A program made the position numbers and the translations under genes. The notes under the pieces were generated by a model. The model had not been told where the DNA came from. It saw nothing but the letters and a program-made list of their open reading frames with translations, and made no database searches. This document shows positions 1-5,354 of a stretch of DNA of 6,464 bases, piece by piece. The DNA lies in assembly GCA_046758845.1 (NCBI GenBank), contig JBHIBA010000270.1:1-6464 (forward strand), given 5' to 3'. The DNA comes from JBHIBA01 sp046758845. Lineage in GTDB: Bacteria; UBA8248; JACPRG01; G963555815. Every line of letters starts with the position of its first letter. Positions within the stretch are counted from its first letter, which is position 1.

Positions 1-180
1 ATCGGAGTAGGGCTCTGGCGGGGGCTGCCGGACGTCGCGCGGCACTGGCGGCTGGGGCGACGGTTCGCCCCCTCCTTGGCCGCCGATGAGCGGGCGGTGG
101 CCTCCCGCGGGTGGCGGCGGGCGGTGGAGCGCGCTCGGGGCTGGGCGGAACCCGAACGCGCGGGGCAGTCGACTGTGTAG
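1..180 (+). CDS. glpK: Glycerol kinase, C-terminal end only (gene cut by the left window edge)
   Basis: Frame 1 is open from the first base to a TAG at 178-180 and gives the last 59 residues of a protein. The pattern is the carboxyl end of FGGY-family glycerol kinases: a glycine/Leu-Trp segment (IGVGLWRGL, like the LAVGFW of E. coli GlpK), then a spaced R-x-F-x-P (RRFAP), then a closing helix GWRRAVERARGW that matches the GWKKAVKRAMAW ending of E. coli GlpK. The enzyme phosphorylates glycerol to sn-glycerol-3-phosphate with ATP in the cytoplasm. The catalytic and nucleotide-binding parts lie outside the window and cannot be judged. Base composition is extreme, about 78% G+C by hand count, far above the genes that follow. 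It points the same way as the downstream importer genes, and its product is a likely substrate of those importers. The family call rests on a short but characteristic tail; another FGGY kinase is possible but less likely. Confidence 0.8.
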   Translation: MGVGLWRGLPDVARHWRLGRRFAPSLAADERAVASRGWRRAVERARGWAEPERAGQSTV

Positions 181-187
181 ACGGCCC

Positions 188-211
188 CCTGGTTGAGAGC
201 TCTCGACCAGG
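188..211. promoter_or_regulatory. 24-bp near-perfect palindrome downstream of glpK (operator or transcript-end hairpin)
   Basis: The left half CCTGGTTGAGAG and right half CTCTCGACCAGG are reverse complements except for one position, which would be a G-U pair in RNA. It begins 7 nt after the glpK stop. No T-run follows, so it is not a standard intrinsic terminator. It lies about 50 nt upstream of a candidate -35 box for ugpB. It could be a dimeric regulator's operator, for example for a GntR-like protein, or an mRNA 3'-end stabilising hairpin for glpK. The sequence alone does not decide. Confidence 0.5.
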
Positions 212-221
212 TCACCGGTGA
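212..221. repeat. 10-bp perfect palindrome abutting the 24-bp palindrome
   Basis: TCACCGGTGA is its own reverse complement and begins at the base right after the 24-bp palindrome ends. A 10-bp palindrome alone could be chance. Its exact abutment to a larger one makes a composite regulatory site worth considering. No function is assigned. Confidence 0.35.
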
Positions 222-260
222 AAACGCAGAGCCCCACAACGCCGTGGTTGGCATTCACAC

Positions 261-290
261 TTGACACGTGCTCCTGTTTCTTGGGATCAT
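261..290 (+). promoter_or_regulatory. Candidate sigma70 promoter for the ugpB copy 1 operon
   Basis: A perfect -35 hexamer TTGACA (261-266) is followed after 18 nt by GATCAT (285-290), a 4-of-6 match to TATAAT. Transcription would begin near 297 and leave a 5' leader of about 90 nt before the ugpB start at 388. It is the best such match in the 181-387 intergenic region. The weak -10 suggests an activated or modest promoter. Its position downstream of both palindromes would allow regulation from upstream. Confidence 0.4.
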
Positions 291-375
291 CGGGCGGCTT
301 TGGGAAGGCTCGAGGAGGGCTTCGCCGCCTAGAGCTGCACAGGTCGGTTTGTATTCGTTGGCTCCATCACATCAC

Positions 376-384
376 AGGAGGTGG
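376..384 (+). promoter_or_regulatory. Strong Shine-Dalgarno for ugpB copy 1
   Basis: AGGAGGTGG lies 3 nt before ATG 388, with the AGGAGG core 6 nt away, which is near ideal. It fixes the start at 388 and rules out the longer in-frame reading from ATG 268, whose first 40 codons would run through the promoter and leader. Confidence 0.9.
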
Positions 385-387
385 ATC

Positions 388-1713
388 ATGTTCGGCAAGG
401 TGGCCTCTCGGCGTTGGCCAGTGATTCTTGCTGTTTCGCTGTTCTTCTCTTTGGCAGTCACCCCGGCTGTGGCTGAAGTGAATGTTAAGTTCTGGCATGC
501 CATGTCCGGCTCGCGGATTAAGTTGCTCAAGGGGATGGCAGAGGACTTCAACAAAACGCACCCAGGAATTACCGTACAAGCCCAATACATAGGGAGCTAC
601 AACGAGACCCTGAACAAAACCATTGCGGCCGTTAAGGCTGGCAATGCGCCGCACGTGTTTCAACTCTATGAGGTCGGGACCCGGAGAATGATTGACGGGG
701 GGATGATCATCCCTATCGGAGATCTCGCGAAACCGGGTGAGGTGGATTGGGGAGATTACGTAGATGCCGTGATGTCCTACTACACGATTGAGGGGAAGCT
801 CTATTCGATGCCGTTCAACTCCTCTACCCCCATCCTCTATTACAACAAGACCTTGTTTAAGAAGGCCGGGTTGGACCCAAGCAAGCCGCCTGAGACGTGG
901 AACCAGGTCCGCGACATCGGGAAGAAGATTGTGAACAGTGGGGTAGCCGAGGCGGGTATCACCTGGAATCTCCATAGCTGGTATTTTGAGCAGTGGCATG
1001 CCGTGCAGAATGCTTTACTGGTGGACCAAGGGAACGGTCGAGAGGGTCGCGCGGCGAAGGTTCTCTTTGATGGTCCCGCTGGGGTCAGGATCGTGAAGTG
1101 GTGGACCGGTCTGGAAAAAGACAAGATCTATTTGAACGCGGGCCGAGGGTGGAGTAATCACCGCAAGGCGTTCATTAGCGGACAGGCAGCCATGATGATC
1201 TCGTCTACCTCAGACGTTACGCAGATGACCAAAGCCTTCAAGGGAAAGGGATGGGACTTGGGGACCGGTTTCTTTCCAAGGCCCGATAATGTTCCTCGTC
1301 AGGGGTTGATTATCGGGGGTGGCACCCTCTGGATGACCAAAGGCCATCCCAAAGAGGAGCTGCAAGCTGCCTGGGAGTTTCTGAAGTGGATGAGTATGCC
1401 GGAACAACAGGTGACGTGGCACAAAGGTACCGGGTACTTTCCGATTCGGAAAAGCGCGATGGAGTTGCTTGAGAAAGAAGGCTGGTTCAAGGATTTTCCC
1501 AACTACAAGGTGGCCTTTGATCAATTGCTTCAAACCAAAACCTCGTTGGCCACGCGAGGCGCCTTGATTGGGGTGTTTCCGCAACTCAGAGAGGCGGCTC
1601 AGACGGCGATCGAAAAAATTTATGAAGGCAAGGCTACACCAGAAGAAGCCCTGAAAGAAGCGGCTGAAAAGACCAATAGAGAGTTGGCCAAATACAATGC
1701 CCTGTTCAAGTAG
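388..1713 (+). CDS. ugpB: UgpB-type periplasmic binding protein, copy 1 (glycerol-3-phosphate / glycerophosphodiester)
   Basis: This 441-residue protein is close to the 438 of E. coli UgpB. Residues 1-29 form a Sec signal peptide: basic start (K4, R8, R9), hydrophobic core, and a likely cut after Ala-Val-Ala29. There is no lipobox cysteine, so it should be free in the periplasm. The mature start (VKFWHAMSG) and the blocks QLYEVGT (92-98), MPFNSSTPILYYNK (141-154), GGGTLW (310-315), WHKGTGYFP (344-352) and PQLRE (398-402) follow E. coli UgpB closely. Ligand-contact equivalents, aligned from memory, are Y71, E95, S146, Y350 and R401. The pocket region TWNLHSW (192-198) has Leu195 where E. coli has Trp (mature 169), while the second Trp is kept (W198). 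This suggests a pocket for a larger glycerophosphodiester rather than glycerol-3-phosphate, by inference. It has its own strong ribosome site and heads a B-A-E gene set. Other family-1 sugar-binding proteins are a less likely alternative. G+C is near 50%. Confidence 0.9.
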   Translation: MFGKVASRRWPVILAVSLFFSLAVTPAVAEVNVKFWHAMSGSRIKLLKGMAEDFNKTHPGITVQAQYIGSYNETLNKTIAAVKAGNAPHVFQLYEVGTRRMIDGGMIIPIGDLAKPGEVDWGDYVDAVMSYYTIEGKLYSMPFNSSTPILYYNKTLFKKAGLDPSKPPETWNQVRDIGKKIVNSGVAEAGITWNLHSWYFEQWHAVQNALLVDQGNGREGRAAKVLFDGPAGVRIVKWWTGLEKDKIYLNAGRGWSNHRKAFISGQAAMMISSTSDVTQMTKAFKGKGWDLGTGFFPRPDNVPRQGLIIGGGTLWMTKGHPKEELQAAWEFLKWMSMPEQQVTWHKGTGYFPIRKSAMELLEKEGWFKDFPNYKVAFDQLLQTKTSLATRGALIGVFPQLREAAQTAIEKIYEGKATPEEALKEAAEKTNRELAKYNALFK

Positions 1714-1759
1714 GGCTCATCTCCACTAGATCGGGGGTGAAGCGCTCCCGTCGACCCTC

Positions 1760-1806
1760 GGAAGGTCGGAAGCCACGTCTTCTTGACTTTCGACCTTCCC
1801 TCTTTT
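1760..1806 (+). terminator. Hairpin plus T-rich tail between ugpB and ugpA, copy 1 (leaky terminator or mRNA-stabilising stem)
   Basis: GGAAGGTCG (1760-1768) pairs perfectly with CGACCTTCC (1791-1799). Pairing extends inward to 1772/1787 with one G-U pair, giving a 13-bp stem around a 14-nt loop. CTCTTTT follows. The tail is interrupted, so termination would be partial. Placed between a binding-protein gene and its permease genes, such a stem would make binding protein more abundant than permease, a known pattern in ABC import operons. The 3' arm also pairs with the ugpA ribosome site. Confidence 0.6.
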
Positions 1807-1857
1807 AGTCTTCAAGGTTCATCCGAAGGTCGAAAATGGAACGCAAGGCGACCTTCG
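1788..1857 (+). promoter_or_regulatory. Alternative stems covering the ugpA copy 1 ribosome site and start codon
   Basis: The only Shine-Dalgarno-like sequence before ATG 1836 is GAAGGT (1825-1830). It can be buried in two ways. TTTCGACCTTC (1788-1798) is the exact reverse complement of GAAGGTCGAAA (1825-1835), an 11-bp match ending at the start codon. CGAAGGTCG (1824-1832) is the exact complement of CGACCTTCG (1849-1857) inside the ugpA coding region, which would put the ATG in a 16-nt loop. Because 1788-1798 also forms the upstream hairpin with 1760-1772, the stems compete. The pairings are seen directly; control of translation by them is inferred. Confidence 0.45.
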
Positions 1858-2723
1858 ATAACAAGATCCTGCCCTATTTCCTGATCGCTCCTTCTTTCAT
1901 TATCATCGGCTACTTTCTCTTCTATCCGACCTATGAGACGTTTAGATTGAGTCTTTATCGTGTGGGTCCGTTTGGGATCAGGAAGCTCTTCGTCAAGTTC
2001 GGAAACTTCGTCGAGTTGTTTAGTTCGCCGGACTACTCGCACAGCTTCAATGTCAGCTTAATTTTTTCGACATCTGTAGTTATCTTCGGGCTGGCGATTT
2101 CGCTCGGCCTGGCTGTTCTGATCAACCGTGAAATTCGCGGTATCAATTTTTATCGGGCTGCGTTGATCTGGCCGTACGCGCTCTCGCCGGCGATCGCTGG
2201 TGCGCTCTGGGTCTTTCTGTTTGATTCGGCTGCCGGATACCTGAACTATTTCTTCTCAATCCTGTTCGACATCAAGCCCAAATGGCTGACGACAGGTTCG
2301 CTGGCTCTCCTTGTGGTTACAGGGGCGGCTACTTGGAAGAACCTGGGATATAACATCATTTTGTTCTTGGCGGGTCTTCAGAACATCCCTAGGGATCTTC
2401 ATGAAGCGGCGGCGATAGACGGGGCGAATCGATTCCAGACGTTCTGGAGAATTACGTTCCCGCTTTTGTCTCCCATGACGTTTTTTCTTCTGGTGATGAA
2501 TCTGATTTATTCCTACTTTGGCTCATTTGGGTTGATCCACGTTATGACAGAGGGTGGCCCAGCAAACGCCACCAATATCCTGATCTATGATCTCTATAAA
2601 GAGGCATTTATCAATCATAGCGGGGGGCTGGCGGCGGCCGAATCGGTGGTTCTGTTCGCCCTCGTGGTGATGTTGACGCTGGTGCAGTTCGGAACTTCGG
2701 GCAGGCGGGTCCACTATCAATAG
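1836..2723 (+). CDS. ugpA: UgpA-type ABC permease subunit, copy 1
   Basis: This inner-membrane subunit of 295 residues pairs with UgpE to form the import channel. About six hydrophobic spans are visible near residues 12-32, 73-95, 107-128, 155-178, 212-232 and 270-288. The binding-protein-dependent permease EAA loop is at HEAAAIDGANRFQTF (189-203), followed by ITFPLL (206-211). This cytoplasmic loop docks on the ATPase subunit. The N-terminus (LPYFLIAPS) and ALIWPYALSPAIAGALW are typical of UgpA/MalF-like sugar and glycerol-phosphate permeases. The start at ATG 1836 gives the same distance to LPYF as the second copy in this window, with which it aligns gap-free at about 51% identity. Its ribosome site is weak and lies in a repeat-rich hairpin region 122 nt after ugpB. 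The next gene begins 10 nt after its stop, so the two are surely cotranscribed. Confidence 0.92.
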   Translation: MERKATFDNKILPYFLIAPSFIIIGYFLFYPTYETFRLSLYRVGPFGIRKLFVKFGNFVELFSSPDYSHSFNVSLIFSTSVVIFGLAISLGLAVLINREIRGINFYRAALIWPYALSPAIAGALWVFLFDSAAGYLNYFFSILFDIKPKWLTTGSLALLVVTGAATWKNLGYNIILFLAGLQNIPRDLHEAAAIDGANRFQTFWRITFPLLSPMTFFLLVMNLIYSYFGSFGLIHVMTEGGPANATNILIYDLYKEAFINHSGGLAAAESVVLFALVVMLTLVQFGTSGRRVHYQ

Positions 2724-2733
2724 CGGGCGGGGA

Positions 2734-3561
2734 ATGCAGAAAAAAGTAGGTTACAAGCGTCGGATGTTGGTGCATATCGTTCTGATCGCATCGGTTGCGG
2801 TCGTGGGGGCTCCCGTGCTGTTCGCGTTTGTCATCAGCACGCAGAGTCCCGTAGAGGTTTTTAGTTATCCGCCCAAACTATTGCCGGGATCGCATTACAG
2901 CAATTACCAGCAGGCCTGGCAGCAGGTGAACCTAGGACGGATGATGTTCAACAGCGCGTATTGTGCTGTTATGGTGGCTCTAGGGAAATTCGTTGTCTCC
3001 GTGACGGCCGCGTTCGCGTTTTCGCATTTCAGGTTTCGGGGCAAACAGTTCTGGTTCTTTTTGATTCTGATTACCCTGATGCTTCCGATTCCGGTTCGGA
3101 TCGTGCCGCTCTTTGAGGTTGTCGCGAAGCTGCAATGGGTGGACACCTACTGGGGGTTGATTGTCCCATTCCTGGCGAGTGCGACGGGAACGTTCCTGTT
3201 CCGGCAGCACTTTCTGATGATTCCGGATGAATTGACTGACGCCGCCAAGATCGATGGATGTGGTCCGATACGGTTTTTGTTTCAGATCCTGATCCCGTTG
3301 TCGAAGAATACGATCGGGGCATTCGGGGTGATTGAATTTGTGTATATCTGGAACCAGTACCTCTGGCCGCTCATTGTGGTGAACGCGGATGAGATGAAGG
3401 TGGTGCAGATCGGAGTGAAGATGCTGATCAGTACGGAGGCAATGAACAACTGGGGTGTGATTATGGCCGGAGTGCTGATCGCTATGATCCCACCGCTGAT
3501 GGTATTTTTCGTGATGCAGAAGAGTTTCATGAAGGGATTCGCATTTATGAGAGAGAAGTAG
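2734..3561 (+). CDS. ugpE: UgpE-type ABC permease subunit, copy 1
   Basis: This second channel subunit of 275 residues has about six membrane spans, roughly residues 12-33, 71-95, 106-128, 141-160, 185-207 and 242-262. The EAA loop reads ELTDAAKIDGCGPIRFLFQ (166-184) and leads into ILIPLS, with the Gly at 175 in the conserved place. PVRIVPLFE (120-128), WVDTYWGLIVPF (135-146) and IWNQYLWPL (205-213) are hallmarks of the UgpE/MalG-like branch. The C-terminal MKGFAFMREK resembles the usual UgpE ending. The start at ATG 2734 has only a G-rich ribosome site (GGGCGGGGA) and probably depends on translation coupling with ugpA, whose stop is 10 nt upstream. No ATPase gene follows: after 11 nt the opposite strand's ugpE begins to be read, so this operon ends at this gene. 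Confidence 0.92.
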   Translation: MQKKVGYKRRMLVHIVLIASVAVVGAPVLFAFVISTQSPVEVFSYPPKLLPGSHYSNYQQAWQQVNLGRMMFNSAYCAVMVALGKFVVSVTAAFAFSHFRFRGKQFWFFLILITLMLPIPVRIVPLFEVVAKLQWVDTYWGLIVPFLASATGTFLFRQHFLMIPDELTDAAKIDGCGPIRFLFQILIPLSKNTIGAFGVIEFVYIWNQYLWPLIVVNADEMKVVQIGVKMLISTEAMNNWGVIMAGVLIAMIPPLMVFFVMQKSFMKGFAFMREK

Positions 3562-3572
3562 AAGTGTGGGCC
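3562..3572. other. 11-nt junction between two convergent ugpE genes
   Basis: The stop codons of the two ugpE genes are only 11 nt apart. There is no room for a normal intrinsic terminator for either operon outside coding sequence. A short GCCTCAGGC palindrome (3570-3578) followed by TTT is too small to serve. Transcripts from both sides therefore probably run into the opposing gene and overlap as antisense RNA. Confidence 0.8.
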
Positions 3573-4406
3573 TCAGGCTTTGTCCTCGCGCATGGCAAAT
3601 CCCTTGACGAACGCCCCCTGCAAGAGGAAGAGCACCAGCAGGGCTGGCAGCATGGCGATGATGGTGCCGGCCATGATGACATTCCAATCGGCGGCTTGCG
3701 CCTCACTGGCCAGGAGCATCTTGAGACCGATCTGGACTACCTTCATGGAGGCGGAGTTGGTTACCACCAGCGGCCAGAGGTACTGGTTCCACATGTAAAT
3801 GAACTCGATCATGAAGAGAGCTGCCGTGTTGGTCCGGCTCAGGGGCAGGAGAATTCGAAAGAGGAAGCCTATGGGGCCCGAGCCGTCGATGCGCGCGGAG
3901 TCGGCCAGCGAGAGCGGCACCGTGAGGAACACCTGTCGATAGAGGAGGGTGCCGGTGGCGCTGGCAAAGAACGGAACGGTCAAGGCCTGATAGGTGTCCA
4001 CCCAGTCGAGGGTCTGCATCAGCTCGAAGGTGGGCACGATTCGGATGGGCAGGGGGAGCATGTGAGTCACGAGGATCATGATGAAGATGAGGTACTGACC
4101 ACGGAAGCGGCCAAAGTAGGTGAAGGCAAAGGCGGCGAGCAGGGAGAGGACGATCTTGGCCACCGAGACTACGATGGAGATCACCGCGCTGTTGAAGAGG
4201 AGCCGCCCCATGTTAACCTGGGTCCAGGCCTGAGCGTAGTTCTCCAGAGCGTAACGCCCGGGAGAGAACTTGGGGGGGAACACAAAGACATCCGTAGGGC
4301 TCTGGCTGCTGACGGTGAGGGCGAAGATGACGGGGAAGGCGAGCACGACGACCGAGAGGATCAAGAAGCCGTGAAGCCAGAGTTGGTTCCGCCGAGCTTT
4401 TGCCAT
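3573..4406 (-). CDS. ugpE: UgpE-type ABC permease subunit, copy 2
   Basis: From ATG 4406 the protein has 277 residues, close to the 275 of copy 1. The start was chosen because AAGGGTGG (4416-4409) sits just upstream. A longer in-frame reading to 4433 would add nine residues and overlap ugpA. About six membrane spans are visible. The EAA-type loop is SLADSARIDGSGPIGFLF (166-183) with Gly175 and then ILLPLS. PIRIVPTFE (120-128) and MWNQYLWPL (205-213) match copy 1 nearly word for word. The EAA motif here has Asp-Ser-Ala in place of the first Ala pair, a common variation. The ribosome site overlaps the ugpA stop codon, so translation of the two subunits should be tightly coupled. It ends 11 nt from the convergent copy 1 and no ATPase gene follows. 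Confidence 0.92.
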   Translation of the reverse strand: MAKARRNQLWLHGFLILSVVVLAFPVIFALTVSSQSPTDVFVFPPKFSPGRYALENYAQAWTQVNMGRLLFNSAVISIVVSVAKIVLSLLAAFAFTYFGRFRGQYLIFIMILVTHMLPLPIRIVPTFELMQTLDWVDTYQALTVPFFASATGTLLYRQVFLTVPLSLADSARIDGSGPIGFLFRILLPLSRTNTAALFMIEFIYMWNQYLWPLVVTNSASMKVVQIGLKMLLASEAQAADWNVIMAGTIIAMLPALLVLFLLQGAFVKGFAMREDKA

Positions 4407-4408
4407 CG

Positions 4409-4416
4409 CCACCCTT
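4409..4416 (-). promoter_or_regulatory. Ribosome binding site of ugpE copy 2, overlapping the ugpA stop
   Basis: On the minus strand AAGGGTGG uses the last two bases of the ugpA TAA (4417-4415). Its AAGGG core is 5 nt before ATG 4406. It decides the start at 4406 over 4433 and indicates termination-reinitiation coupling, which would keep the two channel subunits near one-to-one. Confidence 0.75.
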
Positions 4417-5302
4417 ACTGGTAGAACACCCACCGCCGGGCCGCCCGGAACTGGATAAGGGTCAACGCGGCCACGAACAGAAAGAGCACGATGGACTGGG
4501 CCGAGGCGTATCCGGTCCGGAGCGTCTCGAATCCGTCCCGGTAGAGCTTGTAGACCAGAATCTCCGTAGCTCGCCCCGGCCCTCCGGCCGTCATGATGTC
4601 GATGAGGCCGAACACCTCGAAAAACCCGTAGAGGGCGTTCATGATGATGAGAAAAAATGTGGTGGGGGTGAGCAGCGGGAAGGTCACCCTCCTGAAGCGC
4701 TGCCAGCCTCCCGCTCCGTCGAGGGCTGCCGATTCCAGCAGCTCGGCCGGCACTGCTTGCAAGCCGGCCAGGAAGAAGATGACGTTATAGCCCACCATCT
4801 TCCAGGTGGCCGAGGCCGTGACGGCGGAGAGCGCGAGGGATCCGTTCGTCATCCAGTTGGGCTGGGTCCCTGAAATCACGTAGACGAAGTATGTCAGGGC
4901 GCCCGTCGAGGGGTCGAACATGAGCGCCCAGATCGTCCCGGCGATGGCGGGGGAGATGGCGTAGGGCCAGATGAGAGCGGTGCGGTAGAGGCTGATGCCG
5001 GGGATCTTCTGGTTCAGGGCCAGGGCGAGGGCCAGGGAGAGGCTCAAGCCTGCCACGACCACGAAGAAGCAGAACACCACGGTGGCAAAGATGCTGTTTA
5101 AGTAGTCCGGGTCCCCGAACAGGCCCTTGAAGTTTTCCATGCCCACATAGAGCCGGCGATTGCCGAACGGCGCCACTTTGAAGAAGGAGAGGTACAAGGA
5201 CTGGAAGGAGGGGACGAAGAGAAATACGAAGATGACTGCTACTGAGGGGGCCAGGAGGAAATAGGGGAGGCCCCGATTCTTGAAGACGGGGTACACAGGC
5301 AA
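4415..5302 (-). CDS. ugpA: UgpA-type ABC permease subunit, copy 2 (non-ATG start)
   Basis: With a TTG start at 5302 this has 295 residues, exactly the length of copy 1. The two align without a gap at about 51% identity by hand count. GTG at 5296, two codons in, is an equally credible start. No ATG precedes the conserved LPYFLLAPS (12-20). About six membrane spans lie in the same places as in copy 1. The EAA loop is LESAALDGAGGWQRF (189-203) followed by VTFPLL. ALIWPYAISPAIAG (109-122) and the C-terminal FYQ match copy 1. No Shine-Dalgarno stands at normal distance: the start lies in the T-run of a strong hairpin, and the nearest GGGGAGG is locked in that stem. Expression should thus be low relative to its binding protein. 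The stop overlaps the ribosome site of ugpE. Confidence 0.9.
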   Translation of the reverse strand: MPVYPVFKNRGLPYFLLAPSVAVIFVFLFVPSFQSLYLSFFKVAPFGNRRLYVGMENFKGLFGDPDYLNSIFATVVFCFFVVVAGLSLSLALALALNQKIPGISLYRTALIWPYAISPAIAGTIWALMFDPSTGALTYFVYVISGTQPNWMTNGSLALSAVTASATWKMVGYNVIFFLAGLQAVPAELLESAALDGAGGWQRFRRVTFPLLTPTTFFLIIMNALYGFFEVFGLIDIMTAGGPGRATEILVYKLYRDGFETLRTGYASAQSIVLFLFVAALTLIQFRAARRWVFYQ

Positions 5303-5335
5303 AAAGGAAGGGGAAGCCCGGGGGGCCTCCCCTTC
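5301..5335 (-). terminator. Strong intrinsic-terminator-like hairpin between ugpB and ugpA, copy 2
   Basis: Read on the minus strand, GAAGGGGAGGCCC (5335-5323) pairs with GGGCTTCCCCTTC (5319-5307). This is 13 bp with one G-U pair around a CCC loop, followed by C and TTTTT (5305-5301). It begins about 20 nt after the ugpB stop at 5355. It has every part of a rho-independent terminator, yet the same operon continues with ugpA right at the T-run. This implies deliberate partial termination that favours binding protein over permease. No T-run follows on the plus strand, so it acts in one direction. Confidence 0.85.
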
Positions 5336-5354
5336 TGCTCGATGGTCTACGGTG

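Noticed and set aside
268..387. Longer reading of ugpB copy 1 from ATG 268
   Set aside because: The 40 added residues overlap the candidate promoter and leader. A near-perfect Shine-Dalgarno and a clean signal peptide both point to ATG 388.
218..424. 68-residue plus-strand open frame in the glpK-ugpB gap
   Set aside because: It shows no recognisable domain, overlaps the promoter region and runs into ugpB in another frame. Nothing supports translation.
3570..3582. GCCTCAGGC followed by TTT as a terminator at the convergent junction
   Set aside because: Four-base arms around one base cannot form a stable hairpin, and the T-run is only three long.
2980..3687. 235-residue minus-strand open frame over ugpE copy 1
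   Set aside because: It is an antisense shadow rich in His, Arg and Gln, opposite a clear permease. It also overlaps the end of ugpE copy 2.
3564..4424. 286-residue plus-strand open frame over ugpE copy 2
   Set aside because: It is the antisense shadow of ugpE. It is rich in Glu, Gly, His and Asp, as expected from the complement of membrane-protein codons, and has no domain pattern.
4407..4433. ATG 4433 as the start of ugpE copy 2
   Set aside because: It would overlap ugpA by 19 nt and add nine residues absent from copy 1. ATG 4406 has a fitting ribosome site.
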